Assembly (NCBI RefSeq): GCF_938045775.1
Contig: NZ_CALIBH010000044.1
Location: 1 to 23,249, forward strand
Direction of reading: 5' to 3'
DNA length: 23,249 nucleotides
Source: an uncultured Campylobacter sp.
GTDB lineage: Bacteria; Campylobacterota; Campylobacteria; Campylobacterales; Campylobacteraceae
Shown: piece by piece, positions 8,043 through 16,700 of the stretch
Layout of the letters: every line of letters begins with the position of its first letter
Position numbering within the stretch: position 1 is the first letter of the stretch
Translations under genes and position numbers: made by a program
The notes under the pieces: model-generated
Databases searched by the model: none
What the model saw: only the letters and a program-made list of their open reading frames with translations
Told to the model about the DNA's origin: nothing

Positions 8043-8134
8043 AGAAATTTTTAGTTTGGGCTTTTAAGCAAAGAAGTTTTTGAAAAGCTTGAGAGGCTAA
8101 ATTTTATCAAGTCAAATTTAGCAAATTGGACGAG

Positions 8135-8221
8135 CGTAAAATTTTAATCTGCGGCGCTTTGAGCGCGGAATTCTATCTCGCTCCGCATTAATCGCGGCAT
8201 ATTTCGACGCAAAATTTTACG
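8135..8221. repeat. Spaced inverted repeat between response regulator and addB
   Basis: The arms CGTAAAATTTT (8135-8145) and its exact complement (8211-8221) are 11 bp and enclose 65 bases, which contain a small hairpin GCGCT-TTG-AGCGC (8154-8166). The 8044-8265 gap otherwise holds no gene. There is no T-tract, so this is not a standard terminator for the response-regulator gene. It may be a folded RNA element or a chance pairing of the very common AAATTT word. Confidence 0.35.
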
Positions 8222-8265
8222 AATAAAATTCCTTAAATTACAAAGCGGCAAAAACGCGATCAAAT

Positions 8266-8949
8266 TTAAGCTGGCTCAAGCTCGATCTTGTATCCCAGGC
8301 TCGGGACGTTTTTTATGATTTCGTCTCCCACTTTATCGCGGATACGCTTGACGAAGGTGCGAAGCGCCGTATCGCTTACGGCTCCTTCGGTCCAAACATA
8401 ACGCTTGATCTCCTCGTAAAGCACCAGCTCGCCCACGCGACTGGCTAGCAGCGAAACAAAAGAAAGCTCCTTTTTAGTAAGCACGATCTGCTCGCCATCC
8501 TTCAGCAAAATACGACGAAGCCCGTCAAATACGTAGCCTGCGCCCATATTTACGACTCGCACAGAGTCCAGCTTAGACTTCATCAGCGCACTTATCTCTA
8601 GCACAAATGCGGCGATATCTACCGGCTTAAAGTAATACCGCTCGACGCCAATCTCCATAACGCCTTTTAGCTGCTCCTCCCTACTGAAGCCGCTAAGCAC
8701 CACGATGGGGGCATGCGGAAAGATCTGCTTGATCTGACGTATCATCGCTAGCCCATCCTCGATCGGCATTAGAATGTCGGTAATGACGAGATTAGGGCTA
8801 AATTTTTTGAATTTTTTTACACCTTCAAGCCCGTTTTGGGCATTGTAAACGTTGTTAAAAATACCCTCAAACGCCTTATGCAGCGAGGCTAGTAATTTAG
8901 TATCATCCTCGACTAGCAAGACGTCCAGCTCTTTTAAAGCGCAGCTCAT
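8266..8949 (-). CDS. OmpR/PhoB-family response regulator, orphan
   Basis: A 227-residue two-component response regulator. The receiver domain (8-122) has the acidic pocket E14/D15/D16, the phosphoacceptor D58 in VITDILMP, S86 (VVLSG) and K108 (YYFKP), so it should be phosphorylatable. The C-terminal winged-helix DNA-binding domain (about 135-223) includes LTKKELSFVSLLA, the recognition helix TALRTFVKRIRDKVG and the closing SLGYKIE. I choose the ATG at 8947-8949, preceded by GAGGGG at 6 bases, over a TTG at 8991 that would add 14 residues of unlike character. No histidine kinase is nearby in the window, so its partner must be elsewhere or the gene is a true orphan. Its targets cannot be read from the sequence. 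Confidence 0.88.
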   Translation of the reverse strand: MSCALKELDVLLVEDDTKLLASLHKAFEGIFNNVYNAQNGLEGVKKFKKFSPNLVITDILMPIEDGLAMIRQIKQIFPHAPIVVLSGFSREEQLKGVMEIGVERYYFKPVDIAAFVLEISALMKSKLDSVRVVNMGAGYVFDGLRRILLKDGEQIVLTKKELSFVSLLASRVGELVLYEEIKRYVWTEGAVSDTALRTFVKRIRDKVGDEIIKNVPSLGYKIELEPA

Positions 8950-8991
8950 AGCAGACCCCTCAAGGCGAAATTTCAAACGAAATTCTTTCAA

Positions 8992-9858
8992 ATTTTCTCT
9001 TTTATTGAGCTTAAAATAATGTTAAGTTAAAAATTTAATTTCATAAAGTAACACAACTCTTATTTTAGGTGCAAATATGGGCGGGATTAAAAAAGAAGCA
9101 TGGATAAAAACCACACCATAGGAATGGACAAAATTTAAAGTGATGCGAGCTAAATCTTATCGGTGCGAAAGAGATTTAATAACGGCTGAAAGTAAAATTT
9201 CAAAGCTGGCTCAGGTAAAATTTCACCACGCGGCGGAGCGGAATTTTATTTTAGGCAAATGGCTTTTAGAGGGAAATGAAACGGCGCTGATAAGGTTTGA
9301 AGGGCAGGTATAGTTTATCAAAAACTAGGGCATAACTGGCAAAATTGCGTCAATAAGACTTTAACGGGCGGGCGACGTTAGATAAAATTTTACGGGCGGC
9401 AAAGCGTTTATTGGCATAACTTTGACGGCAACAAGACGACTTCTCAAATTAAACGGCTTAAGACTGCACGAAATGTACCGCAGGATCTATTTTAAAAGAG
9501 CTAAGTGCGCCAAGTCCAATTTTTAAATTTAAAACGCATGAAATTTAGCTGCGAGCTTAGAAGTTATACGGACACGAAATCACACAAATAAAAAGCATGC
9601 GGCGCGATAGCCGGTTTAAATTTAAAACCGCGACTAGCGCAGATCGCTTCATCCAAAAACCGCTTAATTCAAAATCGCCGCGACAATCCTAAGTCCGCAA
9701 AAGTGCGCTTTGCGTACCGCTCCAGCATGCAATTATCCAGGCTGCGACGGACTTTAAATTTACAATGCAAAGACTGCATTAAAATTTAAAGCTTGCCGTA
9801 AATTCAAAATTTTACCGCGCAGTCGCGGTAAAATTTAGTGCAGGCAAAATTTCAAAAA
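8992..9858. other. Long region without a convincing gene
   Basis: About 870 bases between the response regulator and carA. The longest open frame I can read on the plus strand is 56 codons (9143-9313, ATG to TAG, translating MRAKSYRCERDLITAESK... and ending LIRFEGQV), with no good ribosome-binding site. On the minus strand a 36-codon frame begins at 9779. Neither resembles a known protein to me. The stretch is rich in AAATTT words and holds a perfect inverted repeat at 9807-9836. It could be a decayed gene, a regulatory or small-RNA region, or spacer DNA. Confidence 0.5.
9807..9836. repeat. Perfect 13-bp inverted repeat downstream of carA
   Basis: AAATTTTACCGCG, a four-base loop CAGT, then the exact complement. 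It stands 22 bases after the carA stop codon, where a terminator is expected, and could fold in RNA of either strand. Neither side has a long T-tract, so it would be an unusual terminator. It may serve as an end-of-transcript stabiliser or be an intergenic palindromic repeat. Confidence 0.6.
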
Positions 9859-10977
9859 TCATAAAATTTCAAGAAATTCTTTAAAGATATATTTGCTCTC
9901 GGTAGGCCCTGCGCTGGCTTCCGGGTGGTGCTGCACCGAAAATACGGGATACTCCTTGTAGCGCACCCCCTCGATCGTGCCGTCGAAAAGATTGCGGTGC
10001 GTGATCTCGCAGATCTGCGCGATGGTTTCGGGGACGTTGTAGTTGTGATTTTGCGCGGTGATCTCGATCGATTTGGTGCGCAGGTTTTGCACGGGGTGGT
10101 TTGCGCCGTGCTGGCCGAATTTCAGCTTGTAAGTCTCATATCCCATCGCATTGCTTAGCAGCTGATGACCCAGGCAAATTCCAAAAATCGGCACGCGCGC
10201 TTCGACCATCTTTTTGATCTGCGCGATCTCCTCTTTAAGCATGCGCGGCTCGCCCGGGCCGTTTGATAAAAACACGCCGTCGATCTGCCTCTCTTTAAAT
10301 TTGGCAATCAGGCTCTCCGCTTTAACGTCGTGCGGGAAAACCTCGACGCCGAGCCCCAGATCGCAAAGCTCGTTGAGAATGTTTCGCTTGACGCCGTAAT
10401 CGATCACGGCTATCTTTTTGCCGCAGCTTGCGGGCTGAGCGTAGCTTCCGCGTTCGGCGTTCCAGCGACCCGATGTGTGCTTGTACGGCGCCTTCGTGCT
10501 TACGATGCTTACGTAGTTGATCTCCTCTATGCGCGCAGACTCGCTAAGCGCCTTTTTAAGAGCCGCCTTATCGCTGATCTCGGTAGAGACGAAGGCGCGC
10601 AGACTGCCCTGATCGCGCAGCATCTTGGTTAAAAATCTAGTGTCGATGTCGTAAACGCCGAATTTTCCGTTTTGCAGAAAATAACCCTCCAAGCTCATCT
10701 GCGAGCGAAAATTTGAAGGCTCGTTGTTAAAATTTCTTACGAAAATTCCGCTGGCGTGGATTTTAGAGCTTTCTTTGTCGTTTTCGTTGATCCCTACGAT
10801 GCCGATTTCAGGCATAGTGAAAATAATAAACTGCCCCGCGTAGCTGGGATCCGAGATGATCTCCTCGTAGCCGGTGGCGGAGGTGTTAAACACGAGCTCG
10901 CCGAATGCGCTGCCGCCTTTGCCGAACGCCTTAGCTTGCAGGTAGATGCCGTTTTCTATGTAGATATACGCGTTCAT
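9859..10977 (-). CDS. carA: Carbamoyl-phosphate synthase small (glutaminase) subunit
   Basis: A 372-residue CarA that hydrolyses glutamine and passes ammonia to CarB to make carbamoyl phosphate for arginine and pyrimidine synthesis. The N-terminal CPSase small-chain domain (1-150) contains GELVFNTSATGYEEIISDPSYAGQ-type family residues (21-49; GELVFNTSATGYEEI and SDPSYAGQ). The class-I glutamine amidotransferase domain (187-372) has the SNGPGEP oxyanion segment (238-244), the nucleophile C268 in GICLGHQ, and H351/E353 in QHHPEASAGP. Length and motifs are normal. The ATG overlaps the stop of the DUF507 gene as TAATG, indicating coupled translation. carB is not adjacent, which is common in Campylobacter. 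Confidence 0.97.
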   Translation of the reverse strand: MNAYIYIENGIYLQAKAFGKGGSAFGELVFNTSATGYEEIISDPSYAGQFIIFTMPEIGIVGINENDKESSKIHASGIFVRNFNNEPSNFRSQMSLEGYFLQNGKFGVYDIDTRFLTKMLRDQGSLRAFVSTEISDKAALKKALSESARIEEINYVSIVSTKAPYKHTSGRWNAERGSYAQPASCGKKIAVIDYGVKRNILNELCDLGLGVEVFPHDVKAESLIAKFKERQIDGVFLSNGPGEPRMLKEEIAQIKKMVEARVPIFGICLGHQLLSNAMGYETYKLKFGQHGANHPVQNLRTKSIEITAQNHNYNVPETIAQICEITHRNLFDGTIEGVRYKEYPVFSVQHHPEASAGPTESKYIFKEFLEIL

Positions 10978-11528
10978 TACAGCATACCCCGTTTTCTTAG
11001 CTCCTCTTCGTAGAGCTTTTCAAACACAAGCTCGTATTCTTCGGTACCCGGGATCAGTTTTTGCTTGTAGCCATCGATCTTTTCATAGACCGCATCCTCA
11101 ATCTTTTGATAATTTTTAAGATATTCGTCGATCGCGTTATAAATTATCGTCTTTAGCCTGTTTTCCGAGACTTTGTAATCGATCAAATTTTTCTTCCAAA
11201 CGGTTTCTAAAATTTTATGCGATATGGTGCCGTAGCGATCCTCAAAATTTAGCTCGAAATTCTCGTCGTTTGCGATGTGACGCTTGATGAGCCAAAACAT
11301 ATCTTTTTTATTCACGCTCATCTCATCTAGCTCGCTTATGCGCTCATCTATCAGCTCGTTTGCGCGCTCGTCTATCGCTCTTTCTTTTTGCAGATCGGCC
11401 CTTATGATCTCGTCGGCTTCCTTGGCGACGGGCTCTATGCCCGCGCTCAGCGTAACGTAGCCGGAGTTTAGCAGATCTAGCGCTATTTTATGCGCGATAT
11501 ATGGCACGTGTGGTAGTCGTATTCGCAT
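10977..11528 (-). CDS. DUF507 family protein, function unknown
   Basis: A 183-residue, highly charged and largely helical protein without signal peptide or membrane segment. I recognise it as the DUF507 family, found almost only in Campylobacterota and a few related phyla; no function is established. It starts MRIRLPHVPYIAHKIALDLL and has two homologous-looking halves: GIEPVAKEADEIIRADL with DERANELIDERISELD (about 30-70), then ENRLKTIIYNAIDEYLKNYQKIEDAVYEKI (about 120-150). The ATG at 11526-11528 has AAAGGA 6 bases upstream. It sits between purA and carA, as I recall for the equivalent C. jejuni gene, and its stop overlaps the carA start. Confidence 0.85.
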   Translation of the reverse strand: MRIRLPHVPYIAHKIALDLLNSGYVTLSAGIEPVAKEADEIIRADLQKERAIDERANELIDERISELDEMSVNKKDMFWLIKRHIANDENFELNFEDRYGTISHKILETVWKKNLIDYKVSENRLKTIIYNAIDEYLKNYQKIEDAVYEKIDGYKQKLIPGTEEYELVFEKLYEEELRKRGML

Positions 11529-11573
11529 GATCGTTCCTTTAAATTCAGTTCTATGAGCGGTCGCGCCGCCCGC

Positions 11574-11603
11574 AACGGGTGAAATTTTAAAATTTCACCC
11601 GTT
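11574..11603. repeat. 30-bp perfect palindrome at the end of purA
   Basis: The 15-base arm AACGGGTGAAATTTT is followed directly by its exact complement with no loop. Its first base overlaps the purA stop codon. In RNA it would form a 12-13 bp hairpin just past purA. It lacks a following T-tract, so it is either a non-canonical terminator/attenuator between purA and the DUF507-carA pair or a protein-binding site. Confidence 0.7.
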
Positions 11604-12853
11604 TATAAAATTATCGTGTCGCTTCTTTCGGGACTGGTAGAGATAAAGCCCACCTTCGCGCCGCTTAGCTCCTCTATTTTGCGGATATAATTTTGCGCGT
11701 TTTGCGGCAGATCCTCAAATTTTGAAATTCCCTTGACGCTGTCCCAGCCAGGCATCTGCTCATAAACCGGCTCGGCCGCTTCCAAATCGATCGGGAAATA
11801 ATCGATCTCCTCGCCTTTATAGCGATATGCGCGGCAAATTTTAATGCTCTCAAAGCCGTCTAATACATCAAGCTTCATCAGCGCGAGCTTGTCGATGCCG
11901 CTAAGGCGCACGGCGTATTTCGTAGCCACTCCGTCGAACCAACCGCAGCGGCGCGCCCTGCCCGTCGTGGTGCCGTACTCTTTGCCGATCTCGCGCATCG
12001 CCTCGCCCTGCGGGCCCTTATCCTCGGTAGGAAACGCGCCGTTGCCCACGCGGGTGGTGTAGGCTTTTAAAATTCCCATCACCGTGCCGATATCTTTCGG
12101 CGCAAGCCCGAGCCCGCTGCAAGCCCCGCCCGCGATAGTCGTCGAGCTCGTGACGTAAGGATAAGTGCCGTGATCGATATCAAGCAGGCTTCCTTGCGCC
12201 CCCTCTACGAGCACGCGCTTGTCGTAATCAAGCGCCTTCCACAGCATGTGCGTGGTATCGGCGATGTATGGCTCGAGCGCGCTTTTATATCGCTTTAGCT
12301 CGTCATAAATTTCAAGCTTGCTAGGAATTTTAACCCCCGCTTTTTCAAAAACGCTCTCATGCGAAGCAAAATCGCGCGATAGCGCCTCGGCGAGCCTTTC
12401 GGGCTCCAAAAGCTCCGCTACGCGGTGTCCCGTGCGCGCGATCTTATCGGCATACGCAGGCCCTATGCCCTTGCCGGTGGTGCCGATCGCGAGCTCGCCC
12501 TTACTCTTTTCGCGCGCCTGATCGATCAGCGAGTGGTACTGTAAATTTAAAAACGCTTTCTCGCTTATGAAAAATCTGCCCTTTAAATTTTCAAACTGCG
12601 CCATCTCGGTAATCAGCACGTCGGGGTTGATAACGACGCCGTTTCCGATGATGTTGATGATATTTTTATGAAGCACGCCGCTAGGCACCAGATGCAGCGC
12701 AAATTTCTCGCCGTTTATGACGATGGTGTGGCCTGCGTTGTGCCCGCCGCTGCTGCGACATACGAAATCGTAATTCGCGCTTATCATATCTACGATCTTA
12801 CCCTTGCCCTCATCGCCCCACTGGGCGCCGATGACTACGTCAACTTTGCTCAT
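11603..12853 (-). CDS. purA: Adenylosuccinate synthetase
   Basis: A 416-residue PurA that joins IMP and aspartate with GTP hydrolysis in AMP synthesis. It has the N-terminal P-loop-like QWGDEGKGKIVD (10-21), the SGGHNAGHTI segment with the catalytic histidine, GTTGKGIGPAY (about 128-138), VEGAQGSLLDIDHGTYPYVTSS (split as VEGAQGSLLDIDHG and TYPYVTSS), and TTTGRARRCGWFD near 295-307. Length is slightly below the usual 425-430 but no motif is missing. The ATG overlaps the stop of the HisZ-like gene by four bases (ATGA), so the two are translationally coupled. Confidence 0.98.
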   Translation of the reverse strand: MSKVDVVIGAQWGDEGKGKIVDMISANYDFVCRSSGGHNAGHTIVINGEKFALHLVPSGVLHKNIINIIGNGVVINPDVLITEMAQFENLKGRFFISEKAFLNLQYHSLIDQAREKSKGELAIGTTGKGIGPAYADKIARTGHRVAELLEPERLAEALSRDFASHESVFEKAGVKIPSKLEIYDELKRYKSALEPYIADTTHMLWKALDYDKRVLVEGAQGSLLDIDHGTYPYVTSSTTIAGGACSGLGLAPKDIGTVMGILKAYTTRVGNGAFPTEDKGPQGEAMREIGKEYGTTTGRARRCGWFDGVATKYAVRLSGIDKLALMKLDVLDGFESIKICRAYRYKGEEIDYFPIDLEAAEPVYEQMPGWDSVKGISKFEDLPQNAQNYIRKIEELSGAKVGFISTSPERSDTIIL

Positions 12854-13713
12854 TTTTCATCCTTTTGCATGATTTTTTCTATCAAAGCATCCACTAGCAG
12901 CGCAAAGCCGCTGGATTTTAGCCCGTCTATCTCGTAATTTCCGCCGTTGCAATACACTGCGCCCGCATCCAAAAATCTAAAAAATAGCGCGTCGTAATAG
13001 CGCATTTTAGAGTAATACAGCAGCGAAACGCGGATATGCTCATAATCCACGCCTAGGTTTAAAATTTCATCTAAGCAGGGCTTTAGCTCTTCAGGCACCT
13101 GCGCGCGCAGAGCTTGCACATCCTTTAGCGACGTGACGCGGGCCGTAGCGTCCAGCCAGGGCAAATTTTGCTCAAGCAGCGTCTCAATCTTACCCTTTTC
13201 AAAAATTTCAAGCGGCAGGTTTAAAATTTCGCAAATTTTTTTCGGAATTTCGATATTGCTTAGCTGAAGCGCGGGCATAAGATCAAATTCTTTAAAAAAT
13301 TCCTGCGCGATTTTGATCGCAAGCGGCAGATTTTTCTCTCCGATCAGCTCCGCGCCGATCTGATAAAACTCGTCGCTTGGGTATTTGAAAGTAGGCTGCA
13401 CATAAAATAGCCTCCTTAGCTTATCGTCTTTCAGCCGCTTGCGCACGATACGCACGACGTCCACGGTGCTATCTGCGCGAAGCGCGAGCTCGTGGTTCGT
13501 GGGATCGGAGAGCTTGAGAAGCTTTTGCGGCGCGACGCTTAGGTGCTGATGATATGAAAAATATGGCGTTAAAATTTCGCTAAAGCCGTTTTTAACGAGG
13601 ATTTCGCTCGCTTTATTTTCCAGCTCGCGCTTGAGCTGCGCGCTCTTTCCGAAATACAGCCTCGAGCCGTTAGGTATCTCGTGATCGAAATCGGCGCTAA
13701 CGCTATCTATCAT
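12850..13713 (-). CDS. HisZ-like protein (ATP phosphoribosyltransferase regulatory subunit family)
   Basis: A 287-residue paralogue of the class II histidyl-tRNA synthetase catalytic core, lacking the anticodon-binding domain; this architecture is called HisZ. Visible parts are NGFSEILTPYFSYHQHLSV (strand after motif 1), LALRADSTVDVVRIVRKR and RRLFYVQPTFKYPS (motif-2-like), and YCNGGNYEIDGLKSSGFALLVDALI (split as YCNGGNYEIDG and KSSGFALLVDALI; motif-3-like end). HisZ activates short-form HisG in other bacteria. C. jejuni has a long-form HisG that does not need it, as far as I know, so the job here is uncertain. The gene overlaps the GGDEF/EAL gene by four bases (ATGA) upstream and purA by four bases downstream. 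Confidence 0.78.
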   Translation of the reverse strand: MIDSVSADFDHEIPNGSRLYFGKSAQLKRELENKASEILVKNGFSEILTPYFSYHQHLSVAPQKLLKLSDPTNHELALRADSTVDVVRIVRKRLKDDKLRRLFYVQPTFKYPSDEFYQIGAELIGEKNLPLAIKIAQEFFKEFDLMPALQLSNIEIPKKICEILNLPLEIFEKGKIETLLEQNLPWLDATARVTSLKDVQALRAQVPEELKPCLDEILNLGVDYEHIRVSLLYYSKMRYYDALFFRFLDAGAVYCNGGNYEIDGLKSSGFALLVDALIEKIMQKDEK

Positions 13714-16700
13714 GCTGCCTCCAAATCGCTTATGAACTGATTTAGCCGCGTTTTAAAGCTCTGAATGAAGCTTGCCAAAGCGCGATAATCAAGCGAAAGA
13801 ATATCTAAAATTTGCTTACGTATTTCTGTAGTTAGCGCAAATTTTTCGCTGCCCGCACTTTGAGTTTTATTTAAAATTTCGCCGAATTTTGCTCTAAAGC
13901 CTTCGAACTCCCCGGGGCTCAGATCGCCCGCATCGGCGCGCGAAACGAAGCTTAAAGCAAGTTCTTTGTAATCAAGCGCGTTTAAAAAGCTGATAAACTC
14001 ATCTTTATCGATGGCTGCGAGCTTGGGCGTATCTTTAAAGCGTGCGATGAAAGCGTCTATCTCTTTGCGATCCAGCGCTTTTGCGATAAAATTTCCCTGC
14101 AGATAGTTAAATTTCAAATTGTTTAAGAGCCGCAGCGACAGCGCGTTTTCAACCCCTTGAGCACCGAGAGCAAATCCAAACTCCCGCTTTAGCTTGCCCG
14201 TGATCTCCACCATCGTTCGGATAGCATTTTTTTTCTTGCCTATGTCAAGGCAGAGCTCGCGGTCGATTTTAACGATATCAAAAGGCTGGGCATTCAAGAA
14301 CGGGATATTGCTTTTATTTGCACTATTAAGGGCAAATTTAACCCCAAGATCTGCATAACGCCCACGCGCAGGGGCGAATTCCTTAAAATTTTGCTCGCTA
14401 AAATCGGTTATCTCAAACATCAACTCGCCTTTTGCATTAGCCCTGTCTCGCAAGCTGTGAGCTACGAAATCGTAAAATTCGTCGTTTGTAAGCACGGCTA
14501 GACTTACGTTTATCGAGCAGTTTGCGCCCGTTTGAGCATTAAATTCCATCATCTTTGAAAACGCAAATTTTGAGATCGGCAACTCAAATCGCGGCTCGCT
14601 TAATATCTGCGCAAAATCCTGCGGGGCAAGAATTCCGTGCTTTCCGCGATCCCAGCGTAAAAGCAGCTCATATCCGTAAATCTGCGCGCCGCTAATGATC
14701 GGCTGATAGAGCACGAAAAACTCCCCCTCTTCGATCGCTGCAGCAATCCCTTCCTCGCTAGGTTCGTCTGCTTCGGCGCGCTCAAAGATGCAGTAACGGT
14801 TTTTGCCGCTCGTTTTAGCGCGATACATCGCCCTATCCGCGCGCGATAAAAGTCCTGAAAAATCGATCTTTTCGCTGCCGTCGTAAAACGCTGCGCCAAC
14901 GCTGATGCTTGCGCTGATCTCATTGCCTTTGAGGTTAAATTTCATCTTTGAAATTCCAAGCAGACGGTCTAATAGCACATGCGCGGCGTCCTTGCTTTGC
15001 AGATCGCCGATAATGGCGCCAAACTCATCGCCGCCTAAGCGCGCCAAGATATCGCCTTTACGCAGTAGCCCGCTCATCGCTTTTGAGATCGCTTGTAAAA
15101 ACATATCGCCGACCTCGTGCCCGTAGGTGTCATTGATCGCCTTAAAGCCGTCAAAATCGATGAAAAGCACTGCCATAAGCTTGGAATTTTCGCCCGAGCT
15201 TGCCGTAAATCTCTGCGCAGCCTTCATAAAATACACTCTATTTGGAAGCCCGGTAAGCGCGTCGTGATGGGCGATCTTGGCTAGCTCGCTCTCTTTTTGC
15301 TTGATCTGCGAAATTTCGGTAAACATCAGAATGAAATTTGAAGTAAGCGAAAAATCATCCTTTATCGCAATTGCCGTAAATAGCGCAGGAAAGGTGCCGC
15401 CGCCTCTTTTTAGTCCGTAAATTTCATCTTTGTAAGAGGTCTGTTTGCCGACGAGATTTTTTCTAATCCTCTCCATCACGTCTGCTCCGCCCTCCGTAGG
15501 AGCGAAGAAATTTGGAATTTTGCCGATGGTTTGGCTTTCGCTATAGCCGGTGATTTCATAAAAGGCGTTATTAGCGCGCAGCACGCGACCGCTCTCATCT
15601 GTGATTAAGATCGCCTCTAGCGAGCGCGAAAAGACGTTGGCGTTTAAATTTAGCTCCAGCTCCGTCTGCTTGCGCGAGCTAATATCTTCGAGCGTAGTTT
15701 TTACAAGGCGAGAGCGAGAGCCGTGCTTTTCGGTGACGTAGCCTTGCATACTGATCCAAGTATAGGCATTAGCGGCGTTTCGCAGACGGAATTCGCAGCT
15801 AAAATCATTTCTAAGCCCGGCGGTGCATTCGCGAATCATTTTATTGAAATTCTCTAAATCCGCGAAGTAAATTTCATAACTAAACTCCCCAAAGCTCATC
15901 GCAGTATTTAGCCTTTTGCCGCGATATTTTAAAATTTTAAAGTAATTTTTATCAAACGACAGCGTCTGCGCATCAAGATCGATTAAGCAGGTGCAAAAAT
16001 TCCTAGTCTCGATTACCGTGCGGTAAAAGTCCAAATCCTCCTGCAAGCCGCGGATCGCCTTAACATCGTCATCGATATTTTGAAAATAAAACGCAGCCCT
16101 GGCGGCGGACTTTTTGACATAGATGCTCACTTCGTAGCTATAGCGGATATTATCATTATGGCGAATTTTATAGCTTTGAGAAAAGCTTAGCTCTTCTGCG
16201 GGCATATCGGCTAAGCGGTTTAAAATTTCATTTTTAGCCTCATTCGCGTCCTTTTCATCCAGCAAATCCCATAGCCTTATCTCGCCACTTAAAAACTGCG
16301 CCGCTTCGTAGCCCCAAAGCTCTTTTATATTTTTGCTAGCATCTACGATCTTGCCCGAAGTGTAGTCAAACACGAGCGTAACGATAGGCGCGTGATTTAA
16401 ATACTCATATTTTTGCTTAGTTTCATCGTAAAATCTGCGATATTTTGACGCATCCAGCACCACAAAAAGAGTTGAAATTTTACTTCCGTCGCGGATATAA
16501 GATTTTTTAACATAGAGGTCTTTGACGCCATTTTTGGTCTCTTGGCGGGTTACGACATAGTTTTCTTTGACATAGTTTGCACGCTGGGTCTGATAGGCGT
16601 GATCGTAAAACGAGCCTGCTTGCAGCGCGAAGATATTCCGCCCCACGACGTCATCGCCATAAAGCTCGCGCGCGCCGTTGCTAGCGCTTTCGATCGTGCC

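Noticed and set aside
7990..8265. Small gene between the response regulator and addB
   Set aside because: No open frame with a start and ribosome-binding site is visible on either strand; the stretch holds a promoter and a spaced inverted repeat.
9143..9313. 56-codon plus-strand open frame as a real gene
   Set aside because: No good Shine-Dalgarno or promoter and no recognised family; a frame of this length can occur by chance. Kept only as an observation in the gap description.
11574..11603. Palindrome as a canonical rho-independent terminator
   Set aside because: No T-run follows the hairpin on either strand, so only a non-canonical role can be proposed.
14600..14923. 107-codon minus-strand frame inside the GGDEF/EAL gene
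   Set aside because: It is a frame-shifted shadow of the GGDEF-EAL linker region; the main frame carries conserved motifs through the whole interval.
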